DNA from: an uncultured Prevotella sp.
GTDB lineage: Bacteria > Bacteroidota > Bacteroidia > Bacteroidales > Bacteroidaceae
Assembly: GCA_934202525.1 (NCBI GenBank)
Contig: CAKPYB010000005.1
Span: 55,728-119,727 of the forward strand
Direction of reading: 5' to 3'
Length of the DNA: 64,000 nt
Part shown: piece by piece, positions 1 through 9,463 of the stretch
Numbering within the stretch: position 1 is the stretch's first letter
How the letters are laid out: each line of letters begins with the position of its first letter
Program-made: the position numbers and the translations under genes
Notes under the pieces: generated by a model
Told to the model about the DNA's origin: nothing
Seen by the model: only the letters and a program-made list of their open reading frames with translations
The model's database searches: none

Positions 1-194
1 AATTACGAACGACTGAGCTTTCCACTCTCCTCTTGCAGAGACGCCGCTTCTTTCAGGCAAAACGGCAATAACCTTTCCTTGTAATTCCATATGATAATAT
101 TTAAAGTTTTTCCTTTGTTTAAAGGGTGTTTTTTTCTTTCTGACTGCGAAATTACTAAAAATAGTTCAAAAACTAGAACTTTTCTCCAATTATT

Positions 195-226
195 TTTGCT
201 TATCAGCGATATTTTTTGTATTTTTG
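195..226 (+). promoter_or_regulatory. Promoter of dnaN
   Basis: A TTTG box at 195-198 and a TATTTTTG box at 219-226 are separated by 20 bases, which matches the Bacteroidota primary-sigma promoter (TTTG, about 20 bases, TAnnTTTG). It reads toward dnaN with a leader of about 65 bases. Bases 1-194 hold no convincing gene; the only reading frame there is low complexity. Confidence 0.7.
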
Positions 227-299
227 TGCTCAATTAGGTGATATTGCCTAATTTAATAAGGTGAAACAGAAAACAAAATAAAATTTAAATAAAATACTC

Positions 300-1427
300 A
301 TGAGATTTACAGTATCAAGTTCTGCATTGAGCAGCAAGCTCAACATGCTCGCAAAAGTGATTGGAAGCAAGAATTCGTTGCCAATCCTCGATTGTTTCCT
401 TTTCCAAGTTGCTAACGGTGAGATGAGCATCACAGCTAGCGATAGTGACAACGTCATCAAGAGTACACTCGCTCTTACCGACCACGATGGAGAAGGTGAG
501 TTTTGTGTGCCTAACCGCGTTATCCTCGATGCGTTGAAGGAACTGCCTGAGCAGCCTCTTCACTTCGATGTGGATACTGCCGGAGAAGCCATTGCCATCA
601 AGATTGTTTATCAGAACGGTCTTTACAACTTCACAGGTCAGAGCGCAGAGGATTATCCTCGCACACAGAGCATGAACGATGCTTGCACCACCGTTTCTTT
701 GCCAACTGAAATGCTGATCAATAACATTTCACGCTCGCTCTTCGCTACTGCCAACGATGAGTTGCGCCCTGTCATGAACGGTATTTACTTCGACCTGACA
801 GCAGATGCTCTCGCTATCGTAGCAAGCGATGGTCACAAGCTGGTTCGCAGCAAGAACTTCACTATCAAGAGCGAATCTCCTTCAGCATTCAACTTGCCTA
901 AGAAGCCAGCTTCTCTGCTGAAGAACATTCTGAGCAAGGACGGCGACGACGCAATCATCAAGTTTGATGACCGAAGCGCAGAAATCCAGTTTACAGATGG
1001 CGTTATGAGATGCAGACTGATTGATGGCCGCTACCCTAACTACAACTCGGTTATTCCAAACAACCCTAACGAGGTCACAGTAGACCGCAGAGGTTTGCAG
1101 AGTGCTTTGCGCCGCGTATTGCCATTTGCAAGCGAGAGCAGCCAGCTCATCCGTTTCCACATCGAGTCAGGCCGTTTCGAGGTTTCTTCTGAGGATATTG
1201 ACTTCTCAACATCTGCAAAGGAACAGTTGTCTTGCGAATACAACGGCTCTCCTATCAGCATTGGCTTCAAGGGAAGCAGTCTGATGGAAATCCTGAGCAA
1301 TCTCACAAGCGACAACATCATCATCCAGCTAGCAGACCCAAGCCGTGCCGGAATCATCGTTCCTGCAGAACAGCCTGAGAACGAAGATATTCTGATGCTC
1401 ATCATGCCTATGCTCCTTAACGACTAA
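300..1427 (+). CDS. dnaN: DNA polymerase III subunit beta (sliding clamp)
   Basis: This encodes the ring-shaped clamp that tethers DNA polymerase III to the template. The 375-residue length is normal for the family. The N-terminus (MRFTVSSSALSSKLNMLAKV) and the C-terminal clamp end with the conserved M-P-M stretch (LIMPMLLND) are both recognisable, and the three repeated clamp domains fit the length. The start is the first ATG after the promoter. It is followed after 51 bases by an exonuclease gene on the same strand, an arrangement common in Bacteroidales. Nothing is unusual about it. Confidence 0.97.
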   Translation: MRFTVSSSALSSKLNMLAKVIGSKNSLPILDCFLFQVANGEMSITASDSDNVIKSTLALTDHDGEGEFCVPNRVILDALKELPEQPLHFDVDTAGEAIAIKIVYQNGLYNFTGQSAEDYPRTQSMNDACTTVSLPTEMLINNISRSLFATANDELRPVMNGIYFDLTADALAIVASDGHKLVRSKNFTIKSESPSAFNLPKKPASLLKNILSKDGDDAIIKFDDRSAEIQFTDGVMRCRLIDGRYPNYNSVIPNNPNEVTVDRRGLQSALRRVLPFASESSQLIRFHIESGRFEVSSEDIDFSTSAKEQLSCEYNGSPISIGFKGSSLMEILSNLTSDNIIIQLADPSRAGIIVPAEQPENEDILMLIMPMLLND

Positions 1428-1478
1428 AGGAGCACGGGCTTTCTCTGAAACAACAAAAAGAAAAGTATTTCTACAAAA

Positions 1479-2342
1479 ATGAAACTCAATTTGACAAAGC
1501 CTCTGATTGTGTTCGACCTGGAGACAACCGGTCTTGACATGATCAAGGATCGCATTATACAGATTTCTTACATCAAGGTAATGCCTGATGGAACTGAAGA
1601 CCGCAAGAACCTCTTCGTAAATCCTTGCAAGGAGATTCCTGCCGAAGTAGTTGCCCTTACAGGCATCAGCAACGAAGATGTAAAAGATGCGCCAACTTTC
1701 AAGCAGCTGGCTGCCACATTGGAGAAGGAATTTACAGGCTGCGATTTCGCAGGCTACAATTCCAACCATTTCGATGTTCCTATGCTCGCAGAAGAATTCC
1801 TGCGTGCTGGAATCGACTTCGATTTCAATAAGTGCCGTCTCATCGATGCGCAGACCATCTTCATGAAGATGGAGCGCCGAAACCTGGCTGCTGCCTACAA
1901 GTTCTATTGCGGCAGAAAGATGGAGGAAGATTTCGAAGCTCATCGTGCTGATCAGGATACAGAGGCTACTTACCGCGTGCTCATGGGCGAGCTCGACAAG
2001 TATGCTCCAGGCGTACAGGATGAACCTGAGCGCGTGCTCAACAACAATATGGATGAACTTGCCGAATTCTCTAAGCAGAAGGATAATGTAGACTTCGCTG
2101 GACGTATCGTCTGGGAAGAGGTAAAAGACGCCCAGGGCAACGTTGTCAACGATGAGAACGGAAATCCTTTGAAGCACGAAGTATTCAACTTCGGCAAATA
2201 CAAAGGATGGGATGTGGCTGAGATTCTGACCAAAGATCCAGGTTACTTTACATGGGTTTTGGGAAGCGATTTCACCAACAATACCAAGCAGGTGCTTACC
2301 CGCATCCGCCTTCGTGAATTCAACAAGAGAATGGGAAAATAA
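1479..2342 (+). CDS. DEDDh 3'-5' exonuclease, DnaQ-like
   Basis: This is a DnaQ-fold exonuclease of 287 residues. All three Exo motifs are visible: Exo I as FDLETTGLD with D13 and E15, Exo II with N94 and D99 in NSNHFD, and Exo III with H155 and D160 (HRADQD). The last 75 or so residues form an extra domain (FGKYKGWDVAEIL) similar to the small DUF3820-type fold seen after many Bacteroidota exonucleases. It may proofread or trim DNA ends; a specific role beside dnaN is inferred from position only. It lies 51 bases after dnaN and is probably cotranscribed. Confidence 0.9.
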   Translation: MKLNLTKPLIVFDLETTGLDMIKDRIIQISYIKVMPDGTEDRKNLFVNPCKEIPAEVVALTGISNEDVKDAPTFKQLAATLEKEFTGCDFAGYNSNHFDVPMLAEEFLRAGIDFDFNKCRLIDAQTIFMKMERRNLAAAYKFYCGRKMEEDFEAHRADQDTEATYRVLMGELDKYAPGVQDEPERVLNNNMDELAEFSKQKDNVDFAGRIVWEEVKDAQGNVVNDENGNPLKHEVFNFGKYKGWDVAEILTKDPGYFTWVLGSDFTNNTKQVLTRIRLREFNKRMGK

Positions 2343-2420
2343 TTGTTACCGGGCTTTCGCAAGCTGTAGAATAACAGACTTGCGAAACTCGGATTTATTT
2401 CTTAACAGTTAGAAAAATTC

Positions 2421-3677
2421 ATGTTAAAAGGAAAGAAAATCGTATTGGGCATTACGGGCTCTATTGCAGCCTACAAGTCTTGCCTCATCATACGAGGTCT
2501 CATCAAGCGCGGAGCCGAAGTGCAGGTGGTCATTACGCCTGCAGGAAAGGAGTTTATCACTCCCATCACTCTTTCGGCTCTTACCCATAAGCCTGTGGTA
2601 AGCGAATTTTTCTCGCAACGCGATGGAACCTGGAATTCGCACGTAGACTTAGGTCTGTGGGCGGACGCCATGCTCATCGCTCCCTGCACAGCCTCTACCA
2701 TGGGAAAGATGGCTCACGGAATTGCTGACAACATGCTCATCACAACCTATCTGTCGATGAAAGCGCCCGTTTTCATCGCTCCAGCCATGGACCTCGACAT
2801 GTATAAGCATCCTTCTACCCAAGCCAACATGAAAACACTTTTGGGCTATGGAAATCACATCATAGAACCCGAAGTGGGATTCCTGGCAAGCGGACTGGAA
2901 GGAAAGGGACGCATGGAAGAACCTGATATTATCGTAGAATGCCTTGACAGATTCTTTGATGAACAGGCTCAGCAGAATGCAGAGACCGATGAAGCTGCAT
3001 CTGAAAACTGCAAGGAAAAAGAAAGCGATAAGCTCGATTTGAAAGGCAAGAAGATCATGATTACAGCCGGACCAACTTACGAAAAGATTGACCCGGTACG
3101 TTTCATCGGCAATTATTCTTCCGGCAAAATGGGCTTTGCCCTTGCTGAAGAGTGCTGCCGTCGGGGTGCTGAGGTTACGCTGGTTGCAGGTCCGGTTTCG
3201 CTCAGCTGTTCCGAAGCCATTCATCGCATCGATGTAGAAAGTTGCGAGGAAATGTACCAGGCAGCCACTAAAGCTTTTGCCTCAACCGATGCAGCCATTC
3301 TCTGTGCTGCTGTTGCCGATTTCAAGCCAAGCGAGATTGCTGACAGGAAAATCAAGCGCGAGAAAGATGATTTGGAACTCCGACTCGTCCCTACTCACGA
3401 TATTGCCGCAGCCCTTGGCAAGATGAAACAAAAACATCAGCGAATTGTAGCTTTTGCCCTGGAAACCAACGACGAAGAGGCTAATGCACAGAAAAAGCGC
3501 AAAAAGAAAAACGCCGATTTCATCGTGCTTAACTCAACTCGCAATCCGGGAACCACATTCCGTACTGATGACAACCAGATAACGATTATTTCTGAAGAGG
3601 GTAAGAAAGAATATGAGAAGAAACCGAAAACTGAAGTGGCTCGCGACATTATCAACGAGCTGGCTCATCTTTTGTAG
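2421..3677 (+). CDS. coaBC: Bifunctional phosphopantothenoylcysteine decarboxylase/phosphopantothenate-cysteine ligase
   Basis: This bifunctional enzyme makes 4'-phosphopantetheine from phosphopantothenate and cysteine in coenzyme A synthesis. The flavin-binding decarboxylase half occupies about residues 1-180 (GITGSIAAYKS near the start, then the HVDLGLWADAMLIAPCTAST segment with the active-site histidine, and SGLEGKGRM). An acidic linker follows (about 185-205). The CoaB ligase half begins around residue 208 (KIMITAGPTYEKIDPVRFI, NYSSGKMG). The 418-residue length is normal. Its 3' end overlaps the next gene by 65 bases in another frame. Confidence 0.96.
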   Translation: MLKGKKIVLGITGSIAAYKSCLIIRGLIKRGAEVQVVITPAGKEFITPITLSALTHKPVVSEFFSQRDGTWNSHVDLGLWADAMLIAPCTASTMGKMAHGIADNMLITTYLSMKAPVFIAPAMDLDMYKHPSTQANMKTLLGYGNHIIEPEVGFLASGLEGKGRMEEPDIIVECLDRFFDEQAQQNAETDEAASENCKEKESDKLDLKGKKIMITAGPTYEKIDPVRFIGNYSSGKMGFALAEECCRRGAEVTLVAGPVSLSCSEAIHRIDVESCEEMYQAATKAFASTDAAILCAAVADFKPSEIADRKIKREKDDLELRLVPTHDIAAALGKMKQKHQRIVAFALETNDEEANAQKKRKKKNADFIVLNSTRNPGTTFRTDDNQITIISEEGKKEYEKKPKTEVARDIINELAHLL

Positions 3678-4542
3678 TCCCATCACGTCAACCGCTCAGG
3701 AGCTGCAGGCTAAGATTACCATCAACCATGCCCAGATTCAGGGCACGGAAAAACGGGTATTCGATAATCTGCAGCAAACTCTTGAGCAGTTTGTGAACGA
3801 CAGGCAATGGACGAATCTTCAATTCAGGAAGAACGAGCGCATCGTGTGCAACTTCAATATCACGGTAAGCAAGTATGATAAAGACCAGAATATCTTTACC
3901 TGCAAGGCGCTCATCCAGGCCAACCGTCCCGTCTACAATTCAGCCTATACGTCCACCTTATATAATAATGTGGATGAAAACTTCACGTTCAAGTTTGCCG
4001 AGTTCGACCAGCTGGAGTTTACCGAAGAGCGGATTGACAACCAGCTAACGGCTCTGCTCGCCTACTATGCTTACCTCATCATCGGTTTAGATCTTGACAG
4101 TTTTGCGCCTAAAGGTGGGGAGGACATTCTGCAACGTTGCATGAACCTCACCAACAACGCCCAGAATCTTGATTTTCCGGGCTGGAAAGCGTTTAGTGAT
4201 AACAGAAACCGGTTCGCCATCATTTCCGATTATCTCGACGGAGCCATGGAACCTTTCAGAATGCTGCAATACAACTATTACAGAAAAGGGCTCGATGAAA
4301 TGGCGAATAATGTGGAACGTGGCAGAACTGAAATCACCAACACCCTGCTCCAGGATCTGAAGAAGGCACGTACGGACAGACCGCTCAGTCTGCTGCCACA
4401 ATTCTGGACCGACTATAAGAAGGACGAGCTTGCTAACATCTATCAGAAACATGGCACTCAGAAAGAGAAAGAAAGCATTTATGAGCTGCTCTTCTCCATC
4501 AATCCTTCTCAAAACTCATATTGGGACAAAATCAAGGAATAA
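3613..4542 (+). CDS. DUF4835 family secreted protein
   Basis: This is a 309-residue member of DUF4835, a Bacteroidota family of exported proteins usually found between coaBC and recN, as here. The N-terminus has a signal peptide (basic MRRNRKLKW, hydrophobic core, cleavage after STAQ), which supports the ATG at 3613 although it lies inside coaBC. The mature part begins with the family-typical ELQAKITINH segment. The molecular role is unknown; a periplasmic or outer-membrane location is inferred from the signal peptide. The 65-base overlap with coaBC suggests translational coupling. Confidence 0.88.
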   Translation: MRRNRKLKWLATLSTSWLIFCSPITSTAQELQAKITINHAQIQGTEKRVFDNLQQTLEQFVNDRQWTNLQFRKNERIVCNFNITVSKYDKDQNIFTCKALIQANRPVYNSAYTSTLYNNVDENFTFKFAEFDQLEFTEERIDNQLTALLAYYAYLIIGLDLDSFAPKGGEDILQRCMNLTNNAQNLDFPGWKAFSDNRNRFAIISDYLDGAMEPFRMLQYNYYRKGLDEMANNVERGRTEITNTLLQDLKKARTDRPLSLLPQFWTDYKKDELANIYQKHGTQKEKESIYELLFSINPSQNSYWDKIKE

Positions 4543-4636
4543 GGCTACATGCTTTATCATTCTGGCTAATCAGAATGATGAAACTAAAGTTTATTCATCT
4601 AGGTTAAGTCCCTTTAAAACAATAAGATAAGAAAAT

Positions 4637-6310
4637 ATGCTCAAGCAATTATACATCAAGAATTTCACGTTGATTGACGAGTTGGATATTCCTCTTTATC
4701 CAGGTTTCTCAGTCATCACGGGCGAGACGGGTGCCGGAAAGAGCATCATTCTCGGCGCCATCGGACTGCTCCTCGGCAACCGTGCTGACAGCAAAGCCAT
4801 CAAGGCAGGAAGAGACCGATGCGTGATAGAAGCCCACTTCGACCTGTCAAAATACGGAATGCAAGATTTCTTCGATGCAAATGATATTGATTATGACGCA
4901 GAAGACACCATTATCCGCCGCGAACTGACTGCTGCCGGAAAGAGTCGTGCCTTCATCAACGACACGCCCGTTCCGTTGAGCAAGATGAGAGAACTGGGCG
5001 AACAGCTCGTCGACATTCATTCGCAGCATCAGAACCTCCTGCTGCAGAAAGAAGACTTCCAGCTCAGCGTGGTCGACATTATTGCCCACGATGAAAAGCA
5101 GAAGAAGGCTTATCTTGCCGAATACAAAAACTATAAAAAGGCAAAGCAGCAGCTGGAAGACCTGAAAGCGGAAATCGCAAAGAACAGGGAGAACGAGGAA
5201 TTCATGCGCTTCCAGTTTAAAGAACTGGATGATGCAAACCTGCAGGAAGGCGAACTTGAGCAACTGGAACAGGAAGCTGAAACCCTGAGCCATTCTGAAG
5301 ATATCAAGACTGCGCTCTATGAGGCAGATAATGCTCTCTCGGGCGAAGACGGCAGCATTCTCGACAAACTGAAGAATGCAGCCCAGCAGATTGACAATAT
5401 CAAGGAGGTTTACCCGGATGTGAAAGAAGTGGCTGAGCGAATGCAGAGCAGCTACATAGAACTCAAGGATATTGCTCAGGAAATAAGCGGAAGCGTTGAC
5501 AATATTGAGTTTGACCCGAACCGGCTTGAATCCATCAATTCCCGTCTCGACCAGCTCTACTCGCTCCAGCAGAAATTCCATGTGGAAAATGTAGAAGAAC
5601 TCATCGCCACACGTGAGCGAATCAACGAACAGCTGCAGCACATCGACAATGGCGATGAAGACATAGAAGAACTGGAAAAGCAGGTTGCCCTACTCCTTGC
5701 CAAGGCAGAGAAACAAGCTGGCGAACTGACTGCCATCCGAAAGGAATCGGCAAAGAAGATAGAAGAAGAAATGAAGAAACGTCTCATTCCTCTGGGAATT
5801 CCGAACGTCCGCTTCGAAATTTCATTCTCCGCCAAGCCGCTCTGTTCAGATGGAGTTGACAAGGTTAACTTCCTGTTCAGCGCCAACAAGAGCACGCTCC
5901 TCCAGCCGGTCAGTCAGGTTGCTTCGGGTGGAGAAATTGCCCGCGTCATGCTTTCTCTGAAGGCCATGATCAGCGGAGCCGTAAAACTGCCAACCATCAT
6001 CTTTGATGAAATCGACACGGGAGTGAGCGGTAAGATTGCCGAAAAGATGGCTGAAATCATGACTGAGATGGGCAACCTGAACCGTCAGGTTATTTCCATC
6101 ACCCACCTGCCGCAGATTGCTTCCATGGGAACCCACCATTACAAGGTTCTGAAAGAAGAAACCGAGGAGGGAACCCTTTCTCACATGAAGGAACTCAACG
6201 AGCAGCAGCGCATAGAAGAAATCGCCCAGATGCTCAGCGGAAGCGACATTACGCCTGCTGCCCTGGCAAATGCTAAGGAGTTGCTCAATAAACACAAGCA
6301 ACACAAATAA
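4637..6310 (+). CDS. recN: DNA repair protein RecN
   Basis: RecN is an SMC-like ATPase that acts in double-strand break repair. The Walker A motif GETGAGKS lies at residues 29-36. Long coiled-coil segments fill the centre (about 150-380). The ABC signature ASGGEIARVMLSLK and the Walker B IIFDEIDTGVSG lie near the C-terminus, followed by the H-loop region SITHLPQIA. At 557 residues it is full length. The next gene starts 4 bases after its stop, so the two are likely cotranscribed. Confidence 0.96.
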   Translation: MLKQLYIKNFTLIDELDIPLYPGFSVITGETGAGKSIILGAIGLLLGNRADSKAIKAGRDRCVIEAHFDLSKYGMQDFFDANDIDYDAEDTIIRRELTAAGKSRAFINDTPVPLSKMRELGEQLVDIHSQHQNLLLQKEDFQLSVVDIIAHDEKQKKAYLAEYKNYKKAKQQLEDLKAEIAKNRENEEFMRFQFKELDDANLQEGELEQLEQEAETLSHSEDIKTALYEADNALSGEDGSILDKLKNAAQQIDNIKEVYPDVKEVAERMQSSYIELKDIAQEISGSVDNIEFDPNRLESINSRLDQLYSLQQKFHVENVEELIATRERINEQLQHIDNGDEDIEELEKQVALLLAKAEKQAGELTAIRKESAKKIEEEMKKRLIPLGIPNVRFEISFSAKPLCSDGVDKVNFLFSANKSTLLQPVSQVASGGEIARVMLSLKAMISGAVKLPTIIFDEIDTGVSGKIAEKMAEIMTEMGNLNRQVISITHLPQIASMGTHHYKVLKEETEEGTLSHMKELNEQQRIEEIAQMLSGSDITPAALANAKELLNKHKQHK

Positions 6311-6314
6311 GATT

Positions 6315-7961
6315 ATGAAAAAAATAAATATGATCATGATGGGACTGATGCTCGGAGCATCGTCCCTCTATGCCCAGCCGGGTTCGGTCCAGAAACTGGC
6401 TAAGAGCGTTTTCACCTTGACTACTTTCAATCAGAAAGGCGACATTATCGCCTCTACCCAAGGTGTTTTTATCGATAACAAGGGAACGGCTATCAGCACT
6501 TTCAAACCATTTGTCGGAGCTGTAAAGGCAAGCGTTGTTGACGCTTCCGGCAAATCAATCCCTGTTGAGGCTATCATGGGAGCCGACGAGCTCTACGATG
6601 TGGCTAAATTCCGCATCAACGCCTCTACCGTTGCCGCTCCTATCGCAACCAAGGAATCGGCTGCTGGCGACAAGGTCTGGCTGGTTCCTTATTCTATCAA
6701 GAAGCCGGCTTACCAGCAGGAGGACATCAGCAGCGTGGAGAAGTTCAAGACTTCGTACAACTATTACATCTTCTCGAATAGTGCTCCGGAAAATGCAGTA
6801 GGTTGTCCGTTTGCCAACAAGAACGGCCAGGTCATCGGTCTGATGCACAGCAATGGTCAGGTTACGGCCATCGACGCCAACTACGCCAAGCAACTGAAGG
6901 TAACCGGTCTTTCGAGTCTTGATGCAGCTCTTCGCGAAACCACCATCCGCACGGCTTTGCCTGATACGGAGAATGAGGCGATGACCATGATGACGCTGAA
7001 GAAGGGACAGACTACAGTAGATGAATATGCGAAATATAGCGACGAGTTTATCAGCAAATTCCCTACTTCTGCATTCGGTTACAAGGAAAAAGCCACTTAT
7101 CTGACGGATAAGGCTGAATATGATGCAGCAGCCAAACTGATGGAAGAAGGCATTAAGAAGTCGGCTGCCAAGGATGAGGCTCATTCCAACTATGCCGACC
7201 TGATTTATCAGAAGATTATTTACAAGGGCGATTCTGTTTATAAGGACTGGACGCTCGACAAGGCGATTGCTGAGGCTCAGAAGGCATACGAAATCAAGGC
7301 ACAGCCTATTTACCGCCATCAGGAAGCGCAGATTAATTTCGTGAAGGGTGAGTATCAGAAGGCTTACGATACTTTCATGGATCTGACCAACACTTCCCTT
7401 CTCAGCGGCGAACTCTATTTTGAGGCTGCCCAGGCCAAGAAGAATCTCAAAGCTCCAGCCAAGGAGATTGAAGTTTTGCTCGATAGTGCGGTAAGCGTTG
7501 GAAGTAGGACCGGAATGGTTGCGAATTACTATCTGGCTCGTGCAGAATTTCTGAAGGAGCAGGGTGAATTCCGCCGCGCTATTCAGGATTATAATATGTA
7601 CGATTCCATTGCCCGTCCTGTTTCGCCAGCCTTCTTCTACACCCGTTACCAATGCGAAACCAAGTTACGCATGTGGCAGCCAGCCCTGCTTGATATTGCC
7701 CGCACCTGTTACCTGGCTCCTAAAGAGCCTACATATTTTGCAGAATGGGCAAGTCTCGACTTGCGTGTAAAGCGTTATGATGAAGGAATCAGCGCAGCCA
7801 TCCATTGTATAGAGTTGGCTCCTGAATATGCTGACGGCTACCTTCTCTTAGGTTTGCTCCAGAAGGAGAAAGGAAATAAGGAAGAGGCCATCAAGAACCT
7901 GAAGAAAGCCCAGGAACTCGGCGATTCCCGCGCTGGAGAATATCTCAAGAAAATGAAGTAA
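6315..7961 (+). CDS. Exported trypsin-like/TPR protein
   Basis: The start at 6315 (MKKINMIMMGLML) is preferred over an in-frame ATG at 6270 because it gives a clean signal peptide ending SSLYAQ and does not overlap recN. Residues about 20-220 resemble the beta-barrel of trypsin-like serine proteases (KSVFTLTTFNQKGDIIASTQGVFI, GVFIDNKGTAIS), but I could not assign a complete catalytic triad, so it may be a binding domain. The C-terminal part (about 240-548) is built from tetratricopeptide-like helical repeats, the last reading EYADGYLLLGLLQKEKGNKE. It probably acts in the periplasm; the substrate is unknown. Confidence 0.75.
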   Translation: MKKINMIMMGLMLGASSLYAQPGSVQKLAKSVFTLTTFNQKGDIIASTQGVFIDNKGTAISTFKPFVGAVKASVVDASGKSIPVEAIMGADELYDVAKFRINASTVAAPIATKESAAGDKVWLVPYSIKKPAYQQEDISSVEKFKTSYNYYIFSNSAPENAVGCPFANKNGQVIGLMHSNGQVTAIDANYAKQLKVTGLSSLDAALRETTIRTALPDTENEAMTMMTLKKGQTTVDEYAKYSDEFISKFPTSAFGYKEKATYLTDKAEYDAAAKLMEEGIKKSAAKDEAHSNYADLIYQKIIYKGDSVYKDWTLDKAIAEAQKAYEIKAQPIYRHQEAQINFVKGEYQKAYDTFMDLTNTSLLSGELYFEAAQAKKNLKAPAKEIEVLLDSAVSVGSRTGMVANYYLARAEFLKEQGEFRRAIQDYNMYDSIARPVSPAFFYTRYQCETKLRMWQPALLDIARTCYLAPKEPTYFAEWASLDLRVKRYDEGISAAIHCIELAPEYADGYLLLGLLQKEKGNKEEAIKNLKKAQELGDSRAGEYLKKMK

Positions 7962-7980
7962 TTATTTTAGTAATAAGTAA

Positions 7981-8021
7981 GAAAGTCCGTAGGCATTTTA
8001 ACAGAACGCTTACGGACTTTC
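7981..8021. terminator. Bidirectional terminator
   Basis: An 11-bp perfect inverted repeat (GAAAGTCCGTA at 7981-7991 and its complement at 8011-8021) lies between convergent genes and can stop transcription from both sides. Confidence 0.8.
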
Positions 8022-8023
8022 CT

Positions 8024-8560
8024 TTACATTTTAGTCATGTGGTAACCCAGCATTTTTAGCTCTACGGCTATTCCCATGAGGAACATCTGGTGAAGGGCTG
8101 CAACGAAGCCACGGAAGGCTTCCTCGCTTCCCGGCTGAAGATTCAGATGAATCAGCTTGCTGTAAGAGCGCGAAGCACATTCTGCCACCACGTTCGTAAC
8201 AGCCTTATGATCTTCCTCATTCAGCAGCAGAACCTTTTCGCAGATGTAATCATCCATGTGGTCGAAATCTATTCTGTCACGAAGATATTCATAATGATTC
8301 TCTACCTTGCTGTAGAGTTCCCAATCCTCATCCCAATACTTGGCAAGCGCCATTCCTACATACATGATCCAACCCAATGAAACCGTAGGATATTTGGCAA
8401 ACTCGCGAATCGCATCAGGCAGATAACTCTCGCCTACTTTCTGCCACAGCTCTTCCAAATCCGGAGCTTCCGGCAAATGAGCATCTACCTTATCAATACC
8501 CAGCAGATATTGATAAAGATCTTCCTTGAAAATCGCTTCAAAATTCTTTTTCTCTTCCAT
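8024..8560 (-). CDS. Conserved hypothetical protein, 178 aa
   Basis: This is an intact soluble protein, rich in acidic and aromatic residues (EDWELYSKVENHYEYL), with no signal peptide or membrane span. I do not recognise the family with confidence; the even helical composition suggests an all-alpha fold. It is the last gene of a minus-strand run, 25 bases after the DUF1460 gene, and its stop sits at the edge of the bidirectional terminator. The start MEEKKNFEAIF is the first ATG of the frame. Confidence 0.75.
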   Translation of the reverse strand: MEEKKNFEAIFKEDLYQYLLGIDKVDAHLPEAPDLEELWQKVGESYLPDAIREFAKYPTVSLGWIMYVGMALAKYWDEDWELYSKVENHYEYLRDRIDFDHMDDYICEKVLLLNEEDHKAVTNVVAECASRSYSKLIHLNLQPGSEEAFRGFVAALHQMFLMGIAVELKMLGYHMTKM

Positions 8561-8585
8561 TTATCTTTTCTTTTCTAATATTTTT

Positions 8586-9446
8586 TTACTGAACTCTGCA
8601 AACCCTGATTCCTATCTGCACGGGATGCTTATGCATGTAAGTATAAAGCGTCATCGGTTCATCAATCACCTTCTTGTGAATGCTGCTGGCGTTGAGCAGA
8701 TGCAAACCGTCTTTGTGCCAGGAAGCAATACCGATGTGGGTCGTGTCGAGACCCTTCTTGTTGGTAATGATGGCGATAATGTCACCATCGTGAATAGCGT
8801 TGCGGAAAACTGCCGTGTTGGCAATCTTGCCCTTCGGAACATAACGGTAACGCTTGCCGTTCACACTCTGTTCCAGTTTTCTGATTCCCGATTTCCATTC
8901 CGGATGAGCCTTAAGCATCTTATAGCTCGAAACATGCGTACTCATCCAGTTGATGTTCACGGTCTGAACGGCCGAGAAAGGAGGATTGGGCGCAATATTC
9001 TTCACAATTCCCTCGCGCTCGTTAGCATCCATCCAAATCGTGAAATAATGCTGGCGCTTCACATAGGAAACCTCGCCGCCCACATAACGCACATTTCTGA
9101 GATGTTCGCAGAAAGCCGAGAAAGAAGTCTCGTTCTTCTTGGCGCATAGGGTGAGCGCCGTAACCATCTCTACGTATGTGGTGCAGTCCAGTTCACGGGT
9201 GTTCACGATGAGCACCTCTTCCTTCGTCCGGTCCAACGTGCCGCCCACATAAGGAACGCCCGCCATCTGCTTGCCGAACCAGAGCATCCAACTGGCTGGT
9301 TTCTTCTTCATAGCCCTTGCCTGCTGCAGCAGTTCTACAATGCGCAGACTGTCCTGCCGCAGATAAACCACATTCACCCTGGCTTCTCCCGGAACAGCCA
9401 GCAGACAAGCCAGCAGAACGGCTGCCATTTTACAAAATATTTTCAT
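8586..9446 (-). CDS. DUF1460 family N-acetylmuramoyl-L-alanine amidase-like protein
   Basis: This 286-residue exported protein belongs to DUF1460, an NlpC/P60-related family of Bacteroidota cell-wall enzymes. It carries a signal peptide (MKIFCKMAAVLLACLLAVPGEA). The presumed nucleophile is the cysteine in ELDCTTYVEMVTAL near residue 89, and a downstream histidine lies in DTTHIGIASW. It probably cleaves peptidoglycan stem peptides in the periplasm; substrate specificity cannot be read here. It lies 17 bases after the DUF4421 gene and may share its transcript. Confidence 0.82.
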   Translation of the reverse strand: MKIFCKMAAVLLACLLAVPGEARVNVVYLRQDSLRIVELLQQARAMKKKPASWMLWFGKQMAGVPYVGGTLDRTKEEVLIVNTRELDCTTYVEMVTALTLCAKKNETSFSAFCEHLRNVRYVGGEVSYVKRQHYFTIWMDANEREGIVKNIAPNPPFSAVQTVNINWMSTHVSSYKMLKAHPEWKSGIRKLEQSVNGKRYRYVPKGKIANTAVFRNAIHDGDIIAIITNKKGLDTTHIGIASWHKDGLHLLNASSIHKKVIDEPMTLYTYMHKHPVQIGIRVCRVQ

Positions 9447-9463
9447 CTCTTCTCTTTTATATG

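Noticed and set aside
1329..2177. Long minus-strand frame under the exonuclease gene
   Set aside because: It is a shadow of a clear plus-strand enzyme gene.
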